DNA of 64,000 bases from Trifolium pratense. Taxonomy: Eukaryota; Streptophyta; Magnoliopsida; Fabales; Fabaceae. Positions within the stretch are counted from its first letter, which is position 1. Each line of letters opens with the position of its first letter. The notes under the pieces were generated by a model, which saw only the letters and a program-made list of their open reading frames with translations, was not told where the DNA came from and did not search any database. Positions 23,359 to 32,961 of the stretch are shown here, one piece after another. The stretch spans positions 23,552,777 to 23,616,776 of the forward strand of contig NC_060063.1 in NCBI RefSeq assembly GCF_020283565.1, in the 5' to 3' direction. The position numbers and the translations under genes are program-made.

Positions 23359-23522
23359 TGTTACATAATATATAAATAATATATTATATTAAGGGTAGTT
23401 TAGTCTTTTAAACTCTAGTATTTATACCTTTCTATTATTTTGTACTCTAAGACTTTTTGGTTGTTCCTAATGAAACCCTAGCCACTTTATGCTTTCTCTT
23501 TCTATGGATCTGAACATTAACA
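23359..23522 (+). repeat. 3' LTR of the mini-copia
   Basis: 164 bp, differing from the 5' LTR at two sites (ATAAATAAT for ATACATAAT; GATCTGAAC for GATCTCAAC). Confidence 0.93.
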
Positions 23523-23527
23523 CTACT

Positions 23528-24138
23528 TATTCAATAATTAAAATGTGGAATTCTCATCACTAAGTTATTTGACAAAAAAATGTGGAGTTTGTTGAGATAT
23601 TAAATGTAAGTAAAAAGTGTCACATTTGTTGGAAGAGTGGAGATTGAACATTTTTCAAGTGGGATGATGTATAAACCTAAAGTCCTAACGTTTTTGGTGA
23701 AAACGTGGTGTTAGAGTTACTTATAAAGGGTTTTTCTAAACTACCTCTTCATAATTTGAGGATATTTAATCATCAACTAATGAGAACAAATCATATGCAT
23801 AAGAAATAAAAGTTAGTTACAAGTTTACTGTGATACCACATACAAATATACTTATGTGTGGTTTGTTCTTATTGATTAGATAAATATCTCAAATTATGAA
23901 GGGTTAAAGCAGACCTCACCCTTATAAGGTCGTTCAATGTCTAATTTTTTTATCAAATCCAGTTAGGCTCTCTCCTTAGAGTCCAACATAATCCAAAAAT
24001 GTAAGGCACAAAACAATTGGATTGTTTTTTACACGGTTCAATTTTCCTATACAATAATTGGGTTGAGACGAAACTAGGTTGATCATTTAACTTTGGACAG
24101 GCACACTATCAACATCATAACATAGTGTTTAGAGAAAT
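23528..24138. other. Intergenic stretch, no gene seen
   Basis: No coding frame. Before the mini-copia insertion this was contiguous with the upstream region of the MYB gene. Confidence 0.5.
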
Positions 24139-24639
24139 GGTTAAATATATTTTTGGTTTTTATAGTTTCTCTGAAATTTTATTTTAGTTCATAAAGATTT
24201 TTTTTATATTTTTTAGTTCCTGAAGTTTTTTTCGTTAATGTTTTTAGTCTCTACTTTTCATTCAACTCATGCATACCATTTTAAATTTTAAAATTTTTTC
24301 TCCAGTCCTGTTTAGTATATTATATGAATCTATCTTACAAAAGTTTAATTTTTTTTGACAAAAGATGAATTAAATATGAATTTTTTAGTTTTTTGCACAT
24401 AAAAATTCATAAATAATTCATCTTATGTTAAAAAAAATTAAATTTTTATGGAAGATGTTCTTATAATATTATAAACATGAATGCAAAAAATCATGTGAAA
24501 GTATACACGAGTTGAATGAAAAGTAGGGACTGATAATATTGACGGAAAAAACTTCAGGGAGTAAAAAGTGTGAAAAAAATCTTCAAGGACTAAAATGAAA
24601 ATTCTGAGAAATTATAGGGACCAAAAACATATTTAATCC
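24139..24639. mobile_element. ~500-bp palindromic MITE, copy 2
   Basis: It begins GGTTAAATAT and ends with the complement of GGATTAAATATGTTTTTGG. It is related to 15805-16294 throughout. The 9-bp flanks (TAGAGAAAT and TAAGAAAAA) are similar but not identical, which would fit an old Mutator-type duplication. Confidence 0.7.
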
Positions 24640-26924
24640 TAAGAAAAATAATATTAGTAAGAATTTTAAAAAATATCATTTTATTTAAAAATTATTAATA
24701 AAAATATATTGAAATATGTAAACTTGAGATATATTTAGTTAAACTTTTAAATATTTTTTTTTTGTTTACAATGAGCTGATAATAGAACTCAGGACCTATA
24801 ACATACTACCCAAACCCCTCACAACTCCAAACCTAGTGACTTAAACTTTTAAAATTTTATAGGTTATAAATAATAATTATTAATTTGATTCAATTGAATG
24901 GATAAAATTTGACATTAATTGATATTTAGTTCAATATAAAATGGATTTACTCTTTCAACTTGTTGGGGAGTACGAAAGAGCTCGAAGAAACAACTGGTAA
25001 ATGCTTCAGAAACTGAAGAAAGAGATGATACTTTTCCACCCAAAATCTTAAAATATTAGGTATATGTGTCACCTTTCTTGTATATCCAACATTCTTTCAA
25101 TTCATAGTCGATTTAGAACTTAACCACTCACACTTGAAACCCAACAATATCCCCCAAGTGTAAGTATTCCCACATCTTGTAGTTGATCCAATATTAGGAT
25201 CATCCCATGCTCCCTGCCAAGCCGAACCACAATTCTAATACAACTTGTTGGAAAATCCGTGGGAGCTCAAGAGAAATAACGGGTCAATGCTCAAGGACTA
25301 CAAGAGACGGAAACGACACATCTCCACCTAAAACATTATGTCATTATGTATATGTACATGTAACCTCGCTTATATATCCAACATTCTTCTCAATTGAAAT
25401 CGAACACATCCAATCATATCTCACCAAATAAATAATTGTGGTAAACTTAATATATCAAATAAGAAAGTAAAATGGGTGAAAAAGTCTAAAAAGGAAAAAG
25501 AAAAATTAAATGGGAGTTGCAGGTATATTCGACGCTGCCATATTATGATTTATGAAAATACTTATTTTTTGCATATCAAACATACCCTAAACATGATACA
25601 ACATAAAAATACGCTTTTTGTTTAAAATATGATGGGAGTTGCAGTTATATTCGACGCTACCCTATACAAAAAAAAAATCTTTGTTTTTTGGCAAATTAAA
25701 GAAAAAACTTGTTTTAATAAATCAAATATTGTAATTGCAATATCTCATGAAGTTGAATTTATAGAGGATATACATAAGGCTGAGTTTACTTTAAAAACAA
25801 ATTATTGTTGAAAACTTGAAATTATCCAAACAAAAGCCATTACTTCTACTTCTACTTTCCAGATATTCTAAATAATTTTTTTTTCCTCCTCCCTTCCTCT
25901 GCCCAGTCCAACACGCTTATGAATTTAATTCATATTCTCCTAATTTATTTTAGTTTATATCATATTCTTCTAATTTTATCTTGGTTGTCAGCATGAGACT
26001 AACTTCATGATTTATAAGCATTGTCCAGCTCAACTAAACTCTTTATTGTTAGCTGATGTTATGAGGATAACGACCCCTAGACTTATTGCGGTTTAATTCT
26101 TCTAATTACAGGCTCATTATAAGGTGTGTGAAAATAATTCTCTACGTCTCGGCGCAAAAGATGAAAAGAATATATATAGGTCTATAAAGAATAAAGACTT
26201 ATGCAGTAGTTTATAAGAAAAAAAAAATATTTTTTTAGGTTTTTTATAATAATTACAAAATTATAAAAGAGATCATTTATCTTATTTTTCTTTTCAGAGG
26301 ATCCAAATTCTTTTTTCATTTAGGTCATTTATTTTAATAAATGGCAATTACAACATTTATTTTATTCACTTTACACTTTCATCACTTTAAGGATCCCAAT
26401 TCATTCTTACACAAAAATAAACAAATCCTTTATTTTTATTTTTTCATTTAGGTCATTTATTTTTTATAACTGTCATATATAAGTCCATTTTCTCTCTTTT
26501 TTTTTTTACTTTTCAAAATACTGAATTATATTTTTTAATAATATAATTTTTTATGTTTATATAATCATTGTAATTAAAAACAATCAACACAAAAATACTC
26601 TTATAATTAATTTTACTACTTTTGTAATGTCTATGACAAACATTATAATTTTTTTTTATCAAAAGTCAGAACAACGTTTTTTAGATAAGTTTTTCTTATT
26701 TCAGTTAGGATATTGACAAGTAATCGACAATTATATTTTATAAATATATTTATGAATAAATGGGTGTACCTATATTCACATAATAAAAAGGATGTTCCTT
26801 ATTATAATATTTATTCGAACGAAGAAGAATCACAAATACTTAGCTCAAATGATTGTAGAACACAAAATTCGAAGATTGATTATAACAACCATGCATAAAA
26901 AAAAAGAAGAAGAGATATTTGTGC
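24640..26924. other. Degenerate repeats, no gene seen
   Basis: Two diverged copies of a ~150-bp segment (24958-25105 and 25243-25400) share CAACTTGTTGG, a CTCAAGA/CTCGAAGA segment and TATATCCAACATTCTT. A ~40-bp segment with GGGAGTTGCAG and TATTCGACGCT is repeated at 25508-25547 and 25628-25666. Short frames at 25207-25431, 25629-25811 and 26713-26898 show no domain. Confidence 0.5.
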
Positions 26925-28690
26925 TAGATCAGACCGGACACGACCAACCATGAAATCAGATCAAATTTCCTGGAATACTCATGAAAGCAAAATAACAACA
27001 AAAACATAAATAAATTAAAGATGACATCTGATGACTATCAATTATATGATATTTTTAGTAGTAATTTAGGTAGTTTTAATAGCAGTTGAAACTCAAAAGC
27101 AAACAAATACCTAGAAAAGTGAAGTTAATTGGCCCAGAAGCAAGAAAAATGGAAAAACAGCAAAAAAGGGAAAAAACATAATAAAACAGCGCAACCATCG
27201 TACACACGATGAATCCCAGCGTGGCGCGATGAGAAGACAGTTCAATTGTAGAAAATCTGCAACAAATCTTTTTCATCGTACCACAATGACTTGTCATCGT
27301 GGCACGATGATGACTTGAAAAGAACGCAGAAAATCCTGAGAAAATCTTCCATCGTACCACGATATGATCCATCGTGGCCACGATGAGGCGAAAATACACA
27401 CCATCGTGGCCACGATGGGTGCGATGGACGCGCAGAAAAGTCCAGAACCCAGCTGAAAAACTATAAGTAGAGTCTTCCTCCTCCACTATTATTTTATTCC
27501 AAAAAATTCCAAAGTATTCAGTACTTTGAATATTACCTAGAGTTAGGAGAACTCTAAGGAGGAGACAAGGAGGCCAAGGAACTCCAAGGCCAATAAGGTT
27601 CATTTCTTTCTGTCTTTGTAATTTATTTTTCCTATGTTAGATGGAGTCGAGCAACTCCCTTACGAATGCTTGGTTTTGTATAATTTGGGTATATATTCAA
27701 TTGTTTTTACTTTCAAACTATTTTATCGTCTGATTTTATATTTATTTTAATATTGATCACATTAGAATAAAATCTAAGGACCTGGTGGAAAATAAATCGC
27801 ATAGGAAACATGTAACGCCCCAACTTTTAGAATTAGTTGGGAGACAAGGCGAACCTAGCCCTGATAAAAGCCCGCAGGGAGAGACAAGGCGAACCTATCC
27901 TCATGAATTGAGGAAATGCGTCAAGCTAGCGACGCTAAACAAGCGCTGCTTGGGAGGCAACCCAAGGATCATTTCTCATTCACAACAGTATTTTTCAATT
28001 AAGTACCTTTTCATGTTTCAAAACAATTATTTAATATTGTCATTTGTTGACAACCCCCAAATAAAAAATGAAATAATTGTTTACTTATTTATTATTATGA
28101 GTGCATGTTTAAAGCTATAGGCAAAGTTCCAGTGCGACGACAGAAACAATTTCTATGATAACAGTTCAAACCTTGATACAAAGAACACTCAGGTGATTAA
28201 TTGAGAAAACGCGGAGGTTCGAGAGACAGCAAGACGAGTAAGGAAGATAGTGTCCATGAGATAAATGTTCGACTTTTCAGACACCGAAGCCAAGTGAGAA
28301 TTTGAGCCAAATATTTCCACGGTATTACGAATTTCTTTCTATATATTTATGAGAGTATCCGTGTACTTGTTTATTTTCTAGAACTTGCAATTATTCTCTG
28401 CTGACCAAATGGTTTAACTTATACGCATTGAGGCATTTTATTCATTTAACCCAGAGCCTTTTTCAAGCCACCCATATATTATTATCCTTTGCTAACCTCT
28501 TTGAGCCTAAAAGTAAAATCCCTTTCTTTCGGTGACAAACCATATTATAAGCTTAAGACCTGAAAAACAAAGTTTTTACCCTCTTTGGAGTTAGGTAAAG
28601 ATATAGTTCTCTTGTCTTGGCAACATTATAAGTGTGGGGTTGCTCTTGGAATTAGCAACATCTAAGTGTGGGTTGGTGTACAAGAGAACT
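26925..28690 (+). mobile_element. Athila-type Ty3/gypsy remnant, coding region lost
   Basis: The left part (to about 27780) looks like an LTR promoter region: eight CATCGT..ACGATG palindromic units (27196-27427) lead to a TATA box (CTATAAGTAG at 27461-27470). The right part matches the non-coding segments of the Athila element at 42318-62362: the block at 27919-27966 pairs with 57523-57571, and the GGGGTTGCTCTTGGAATTAG text at 28636-28655 pairs with 60384-60404. Gag, pol and the second ORF are gone. The outer boundaries are approximate. Confidence 0.65.
27196..27427 (+). repeat. Array of palindromic CATCGT..ACGATG units
   Basis: About eight units of 14-16 bp (such as CATCGTGGCCACGATG) in 230 bp, ending 34 bp before a TATA box. 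They differ in sequence from, but match in layout, the TCACGCGCGGCGTGAT array of the other Athila LTR. Confidence 0.75.
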
Positions 28691-28693
28691 ATC

Positions 28694-29340
28694 TCAAAGA
28701 AAAAAATAAAATAAAAAAGAGATATTTGTAAAAGAGAGATATTCTTTAATCGTATCGATGGCTGGATGGAAATTCGGACTCCACTCCTTCACAGTCAAGT
28801 AATGATCATAGATGAACCAAGGTCCATCCATGAGTGCAACATATTGATCCTCCTCATTTGTAAAAGCCACTAGATAGTAATCATTGCTCAGATCAATGAG
28901 ACTTATAACACCTTTCCTCACCCACATCTGCTTCAACCTTGCTTCAAGGGCCTTGTATCCAATTCTTCTCCCCAACAATTTCACAATCACCCCCTTCTGC
29001 AAGGTCGGTACAAGTGTTTCTCTTCTTGCTTTGAGAAAATGAATTTTGGGCATTCATAGTCTCCAACAAGACATTCTTCCACCTTCATACTCTCCTCCTC
29101 TTCTTCCTCCTCCACTCTTTCCTCCTGCTCTTCCTTTTCCTTCTCGTGCTCCAGCCTTGTTGTCCTTCCAATCACCTTATCACTATATGAGCCCCTTCCC
29201 ACATCATACATTTGTATATTCACCACATCTGTATAATCTTTTGGAAGTGATGAAAAGCCTGGGAAAATGTGCTCTCCTGTAGATTTTTTCATCTTTGGAC
29301 TTTTCGGGATCATCGTTGGGGTTAGGACTTTTGTGCCCTA
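28694..29340 (-). pseudogene. LINE ORF1 remnant with DUF4283 domain
   Basis: A minus-strand frame at 29313-28987 has the acidic Glu-rich leader found before the nucleic-acid-binding domain of plant LINE ORF1 proteins. A second frame (29053-28694) holds DUF4283: VIVKLLGRRIGYKALEARLK, then YYLVAFTNEEDQY and DGPWFIYDHYLTVKEW. The two overlap in different frames around 29000-29050, so at least one frameshift separates them. The domain ends shortly after the WSPNF segment and no zinc knuckle or ORF2 follows. It is a 5'-end LINE fragment. The product would have bound RNA for retrotransposition. Confidence 0.75.
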
Positions 29341-29680
29341 GCAGAGCGCCACTGTCAGAAATCATGTTTAATTCTTACTATTTCCCTGTGTAGATATTTT
29401 GATGAATTCATTGAATCATTTCTATCAACACCAGATACAACCAATCTGAGTATTTGTATGGAGGTTACAATTATCAAATCAACTTCGTTATCTTTGCGCT
29501 TTCTTAGACTTCAATTTGATGTTGGAAAGATCGATGAATCATCGCATGGCTTAGTTAAATTAAAACATTTTGTCATTATTCTTACTCTTTTTTAGTATAA
29601 CCATAATAAACGTGGAGATTTTCAACCCCAACAAAATGATTTGTAGGAGTTTCCAAAATTGCTGAATATACTATTACCCT
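29341..29680. other. Intergenic stretch, no gene seen
   Basis: No frame or recognised element. Confidence 0.5.
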
Positions 29681-29882
29681 AACTTATTTGCGGGGTTATC
29701 ATACTTATTTTTCGAAACAATATTTTTCTTTCTCTTACAATCCGTAATCATCTTTGTAAACATATATAGCTCATCTTTGTAAACTTATTTGCGGGGTTAT
29801 CATACTTGTTTTTCAAAACAATATTTTTCTTTCTCTTACAATCCGTAATCATCTTTGTAAACATATATAGCTCTTATATAGC
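29681..29882. repeat. Tandem duplication, two units of 101 bp
   Basis: The units 29681-29781 and 29782-29882 both start AACTTATTTGCGGGGTTATC and differ at a few bases. They lie just beyond the truncated gag. Confidence 0.85.
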
Positions 29883-29939
29883 TCTTTGTAAACATCCAGA
29901 ACCATCTCATGGCTTCTGAGATTGCTTATCAGAGCCTCA

Positions 29940-30631
29940 AGACTCAGAGTCTTGAGATTTTAAGCTTCCTCAATTGCAGTGACTTTAGGTCTCCATGCAA
30001 GAGGAAGACTTCTCAGAATCTTCTGAACATGGTTATAGGTAGAGTAACTCCTCTTTAGAACTTTGAGACCAGATACAAGGGTTTGAAACCTTGTGAACAT
30101 GGTTTCAATATTTTCATCTTGTTGCATGGTGAAGAGTTCATATTGCCTTATCAAGAGACTAGCCTTAGCCTCTTGAACTTTCTCGTTACCATCATAGGTA
30201 GCACACATAGAGTCAAAGATAGATTTAGCTGAGGACTTGTTTTCTATTCTGACATAATCCTCATGTCTAATAGCACCAACAACAATTCCCTTTACTCTGT
30301 GATGTTTAGTGTAGATTTTTAGGTTAGCTGGTGTGAGTAACTTTCTGTGCTCAATGGACAACCTTCCATGTTCATTCAAGTTTTCAAAAGTTACTCCCAG
30401 CTCAACCAGATCCCACAACTCATGATCAATAGCAGTGATATTGCTATAAAGTCTTTCCTTCCACCATTCAAATAATGAAGCATCACCATTGAATATAGGG
30501 GCTTTTCTATTGCCACTATGTTCATATGATTCATTATTTAAATAGTCATGACCAAAAGCAGCTCCAGTTCTGCCACCACTACTGGCATCACCAGAATGAC
30601 TCGTTCTAGTACTTTCGTCTCCTCCAGACAT
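29940..30631 (-). pseudogene. Truncated Sirevirus Gag (N-terminal 223 residues)
   Basis: The frame starts at 30631, 52 bp after the primer site, and reads through the copia Gag core (WWKERLYSNI near residue 60, then VQEAKASLLIRQYELFTMQ and the FQTLVSGL and VQKILRSLP stretches). It stops near 29960, before any zinc knuckle. Pol is missing altogether. The LTR upstream (30701-31770) has a proper primer site, so this was once the 5' end of a full element. The deletion junction lies near 29880-29940. Confidence 0.85.
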
Positions 30632-30682
30632 AGTGTTCTCACAAGATCTTTACTGTCTCACTGTTAAGTGAAAGTAACAGAC

Positions 30683-30698
30683 CAGTGCTCTGATACCA
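30683..30698 (-). promoter_or_regulatory. Primer-binding site of the truncated Sirevirus
   Basis: TGGTATCAGAGCACTG on the minus strand, two bases from the LTR end, is of the initiator-Met-tRNA type usual for copia elements. Confidence 0.85.
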
Positions 30699-30700
30699 AT

Positions 30701-31770
30701 TGAAGGTGTGAAAACATAAGAAGGGGCAGGGGGGGGGGTTGAATTGTGTTTTAGCCAAGTTAAAACTTTTTCGAAGTTCTTAACTTAGATACGATAGCAG
30801 CGGATAAACAACACAAAATAAACAAGATCAGAGAGAGAGAAAGCACACAAGCAATTTATACTGGTTCCTCTCACAAAACGAGAGTAGTCCAGTCCCCTTG
30901 CACTTCCAAGGGATTTCACTATAATCACACAAGATTACAAATGCTCAAGCACACAAGCAAGAGACTTCACAACTATGCTTAAGCACACAAGCTTAAGACT
31001 TCTCAAACTTACAGAGATAATAAAGTTGTTGAATGATTACAACTGCTCTTAAGAGAACCTTAATAAACAAATACAGTGAGCACAAAGTATTTGGACTAAG
31101 AGTTAAAAACACTAGTTCAGAGGTTCAGAGCTTGTATTCGCAAATATGAATTGTTCGAGCGCGTGTAATAATCAATTAATTCCTTTGCAAGTTGATTCTT
31201 CTAGTATATATAGGACTGAGAAAGAGTCGTTGCAAAGATGACCGTTGATGAAGATAACCTTTTGTCTTCAAGCAACTTGTCTTGATGCAGATTGGTCGTT
31301 TCCAAAACAGAGTAAGAGTTTCAGTAACTTTGACCATGTGCAGAGAAGACTTTCCTTATTCAGCTAAGAAGTCTGGTAACCCACGTTCTCCATTGTGGAC
31401 AGACAAAATGCAAGTAGCTGTTCTGATCAAGATTGAAAGGTCCTTTTCTTCATTGGTAGGAGAGTTGACCTTCAAATTCGAATCTTCACACCATCCAAGA
31501 TATACCTCAGAGTTTGATTCACTTCAGACTTTAGCAAGTTCTGATGTTTTCATCCTCTGATGTAAGTAACTTCTGAAGATTCTTATCTTCTGAGTTCTTG
31601 CGAACTTCTGAGGACTTGTCTTCTGAGCTTTATTCAGAGGTTGTCTGAAACTAAGTTCTGCACACTTAAATTAAATTTTTAGTCCTTCCAATTGTTTATT
31701 AATACTTTGTTATCATCAAAACCTTAATGGATTTAGGGGCAAACATTTTTAAATCAATTTTGTTCCAACA
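30701..31770 (-). repeat. 1070-bp Sirevirus LTR shared by two internal regions
   Basis: It runs TGTTGGAACA..CACCTTCA on the minus strand. A primer site follows it (30698-30683) and a purine tract precedes it (31771-31783). It is thus both the 5' LTR for the truncated gag at 29940-30631 and the 3' LTR for the pol region at 31771-41868. A TATA-like CTATATATAC lies near 31203-31212. The related partial LTR is at 1-396. Confidence 0.9.
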
Positions 31771-32210
31771 ATCTCCCCCTTTTTGATGATGACAAACATA
31801 AGTATTAATTGACAATTGTTGTTAAATTAACTTATCATGTTTCTCTTTGGGTTGTGAGGTTTGCAAGCTCCCCCTAAGATTGATACTCCATAAAGCCTAA
31901 GCTTTAAGTTTTATCCATGATATTTTAATTTAGTATAAGATTAAGTATTTTAGAATAAAACTAAATTTCATATTTTTCTTCAGGACAAGAGGTTTGCAAG
32001 CTCTCCCCCTAAGTCTCATAAGGTTAAGTTAAAATTGCACTTTTAACTTATCCTTACTTATGAAATTTATTTTTAGTTTAAAAATACTCATTCCCCGCAT
32101 TAAAACAAATAAGACAAATATTTGGTAAACAACTTTAATAACATAACAATATTAAGCGTGGTTTTAGCCTTTTGAAACATATCAATTAATGCGTAACTAC
32201 TCCCCCTTTT
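31771..32210 (-). promoter_or_regulatory. Polypurine tract region with four tract copies
   Basis: On the minus strand, AAAAAGGGGGAGAT abuts the LTR (31771-31783). Further AGGGGGAG-type runs lie at 31869-31876, 32002-32010 and 32200-32210. Multiple polypurine tracts are a known Sirevirus trait. The same four-step order occurs at 45097-45564. Confidence 0.75.
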
Positions 32211-32324
32211 GTCATTATAAAAAAGTAGCAGTCAAAAACGAGAAAACCAAGACGGTCAAAGATAGGAGTTGGTTGTTACGGAGGTGAAATTAATTTTCAA
32301 AAGATAAAACTAAGCGCCAAAGTG

Positions 32325-32334
32325 GCTATAAATA
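32325..32334 (+). promoter_or_regulatory. TATA box for the antisense ORF
   Basis: CTATAAATAG, plus strand. The first ATG (32339) is too close to lie in a transcript started ~30 bp downstream; the ATG at 32408 would then be used. Confidence 0.5.
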
Positions 32335-32338
32335 GGTT

Positions 32339-32707
32339 ATGGTTAAACAAACTTCTTCACAAAAACAAAATCAGACGCAATATACAAAGAAAAGAACACA
32401 AGAAAGAATGAAGAGATTCAGTGCTCGCATCGCAGAGTTCCGTAGAAGAAAGGATGAGGAACGTGAAAGAGAAGAGAAAAAGAAAGAAGAAGACAAGAAA
32501 CCACAAGAGCCAGAGATAATCATCATATCTTTAGAGTCTGAATCTGAAGAAGATGAAATTGATGCTGATTATGCTGAATTTTTAGCAGAATATGTTCTCG
32601 AAGAGGAACAAGAAGAAGAAGAACAAGATCCAGAGCCTATTGAAATTTCTTCAGATGATTCTGAGATGAAATCTGAGATTTCCTCTGAGAATTCTGAGCA
32701 AGAATAG
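32339..32707 (+). CDS. Antisense ORF inside the Sirevirus, acidic coiled-coil-like protein (122 aa)
   Basis: The reading frame runs opposite to gag and pol, between the 3' ORF and the polypurine tracts. The N-terminal third is basic (KKRTQERMKRFSARIAEFRR, a possible nuclear signal and helix). The middle is a charged Glu/Lys helix. The C-terminal half is very acidic and ends in Ser/Glu-rich repeats with EPIEISSDDSE, which resembles a SUMO-interacting motif (hydrophobic core followed by acidic residues). No known domain was recognised. A TATA box (32325-32334) lies upstream and AATAAAAAT (about 32761) downstream, so it could be a small independent transcription unit. Additional antisense ORFs are known in gypsy Tat elements; I do not know of one in Sireviruses. 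Composition bias alone could keep such a frame open. Confidence 0.5.
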   Translation: MVKQTSSQKQNQTQYTKKRTQERMKRFSARIAEFRRRKDEEREREEKKKEEDKKPQEPEIIIISLESESEEDEIDADYAEFLAEYVLEEEQEEEEQDPEPIEISSDDSEMKSEISSENSEQE

Positions 32708-32961
32708 GATTAGATGTTCTTTTTCTTTTGGTAATGTATTCAAGTCATTATCAGCTATTTTAATAAAAATTTTAATGAAATTCTGCTTGTGTTTCTATAT
32801 TTCTTTCTTTTTGTCAATAGCAAAGAAAATTGAAAATAAAACGAATCAAAAATACGCAAATAAAATACGTAAAGACATAATAATTATAAACCAATTGTTC
32901 AGAGAGTAAAAAATAAACCAGAAATAAAAACAAACAACAATCATAAAAAGTGCTTAGAGGC

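Larger units (their letters stand above)
21337..23522 (+). mobile_element. 2186-bp mini-copia with Gag-RNase H fusion
   Basis: The LTRs are 21337-21500 and 23359-23522 (164 bp each, TGTTACATAA..CATTAACA), differing at two positions I can see. The 5-bp duplication CTACT flanks the element (21332-21336 and 23523-23527). A primer site TGGTATCAAAGAGC follows the 5' LTR at 21501, close to the initiator-Met-tRNA type. A purine tract (GAGGGGGGA) precedes the 3' LTR. Protease, integrase and RT are absent, so it is non-autonomous. The layout fits the TR-GAG class of short plant retroelements, but with RNase H attached. Confidence 0.93.

Noticed and set aside
27076..27603. 175-codon minus-strand frame
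   Set aside because: It runs antisense through the palindrome array and TATA region of an Athila-type LTR; the HRATM/HCGTM-like residue repeats come from the CATCGT units.
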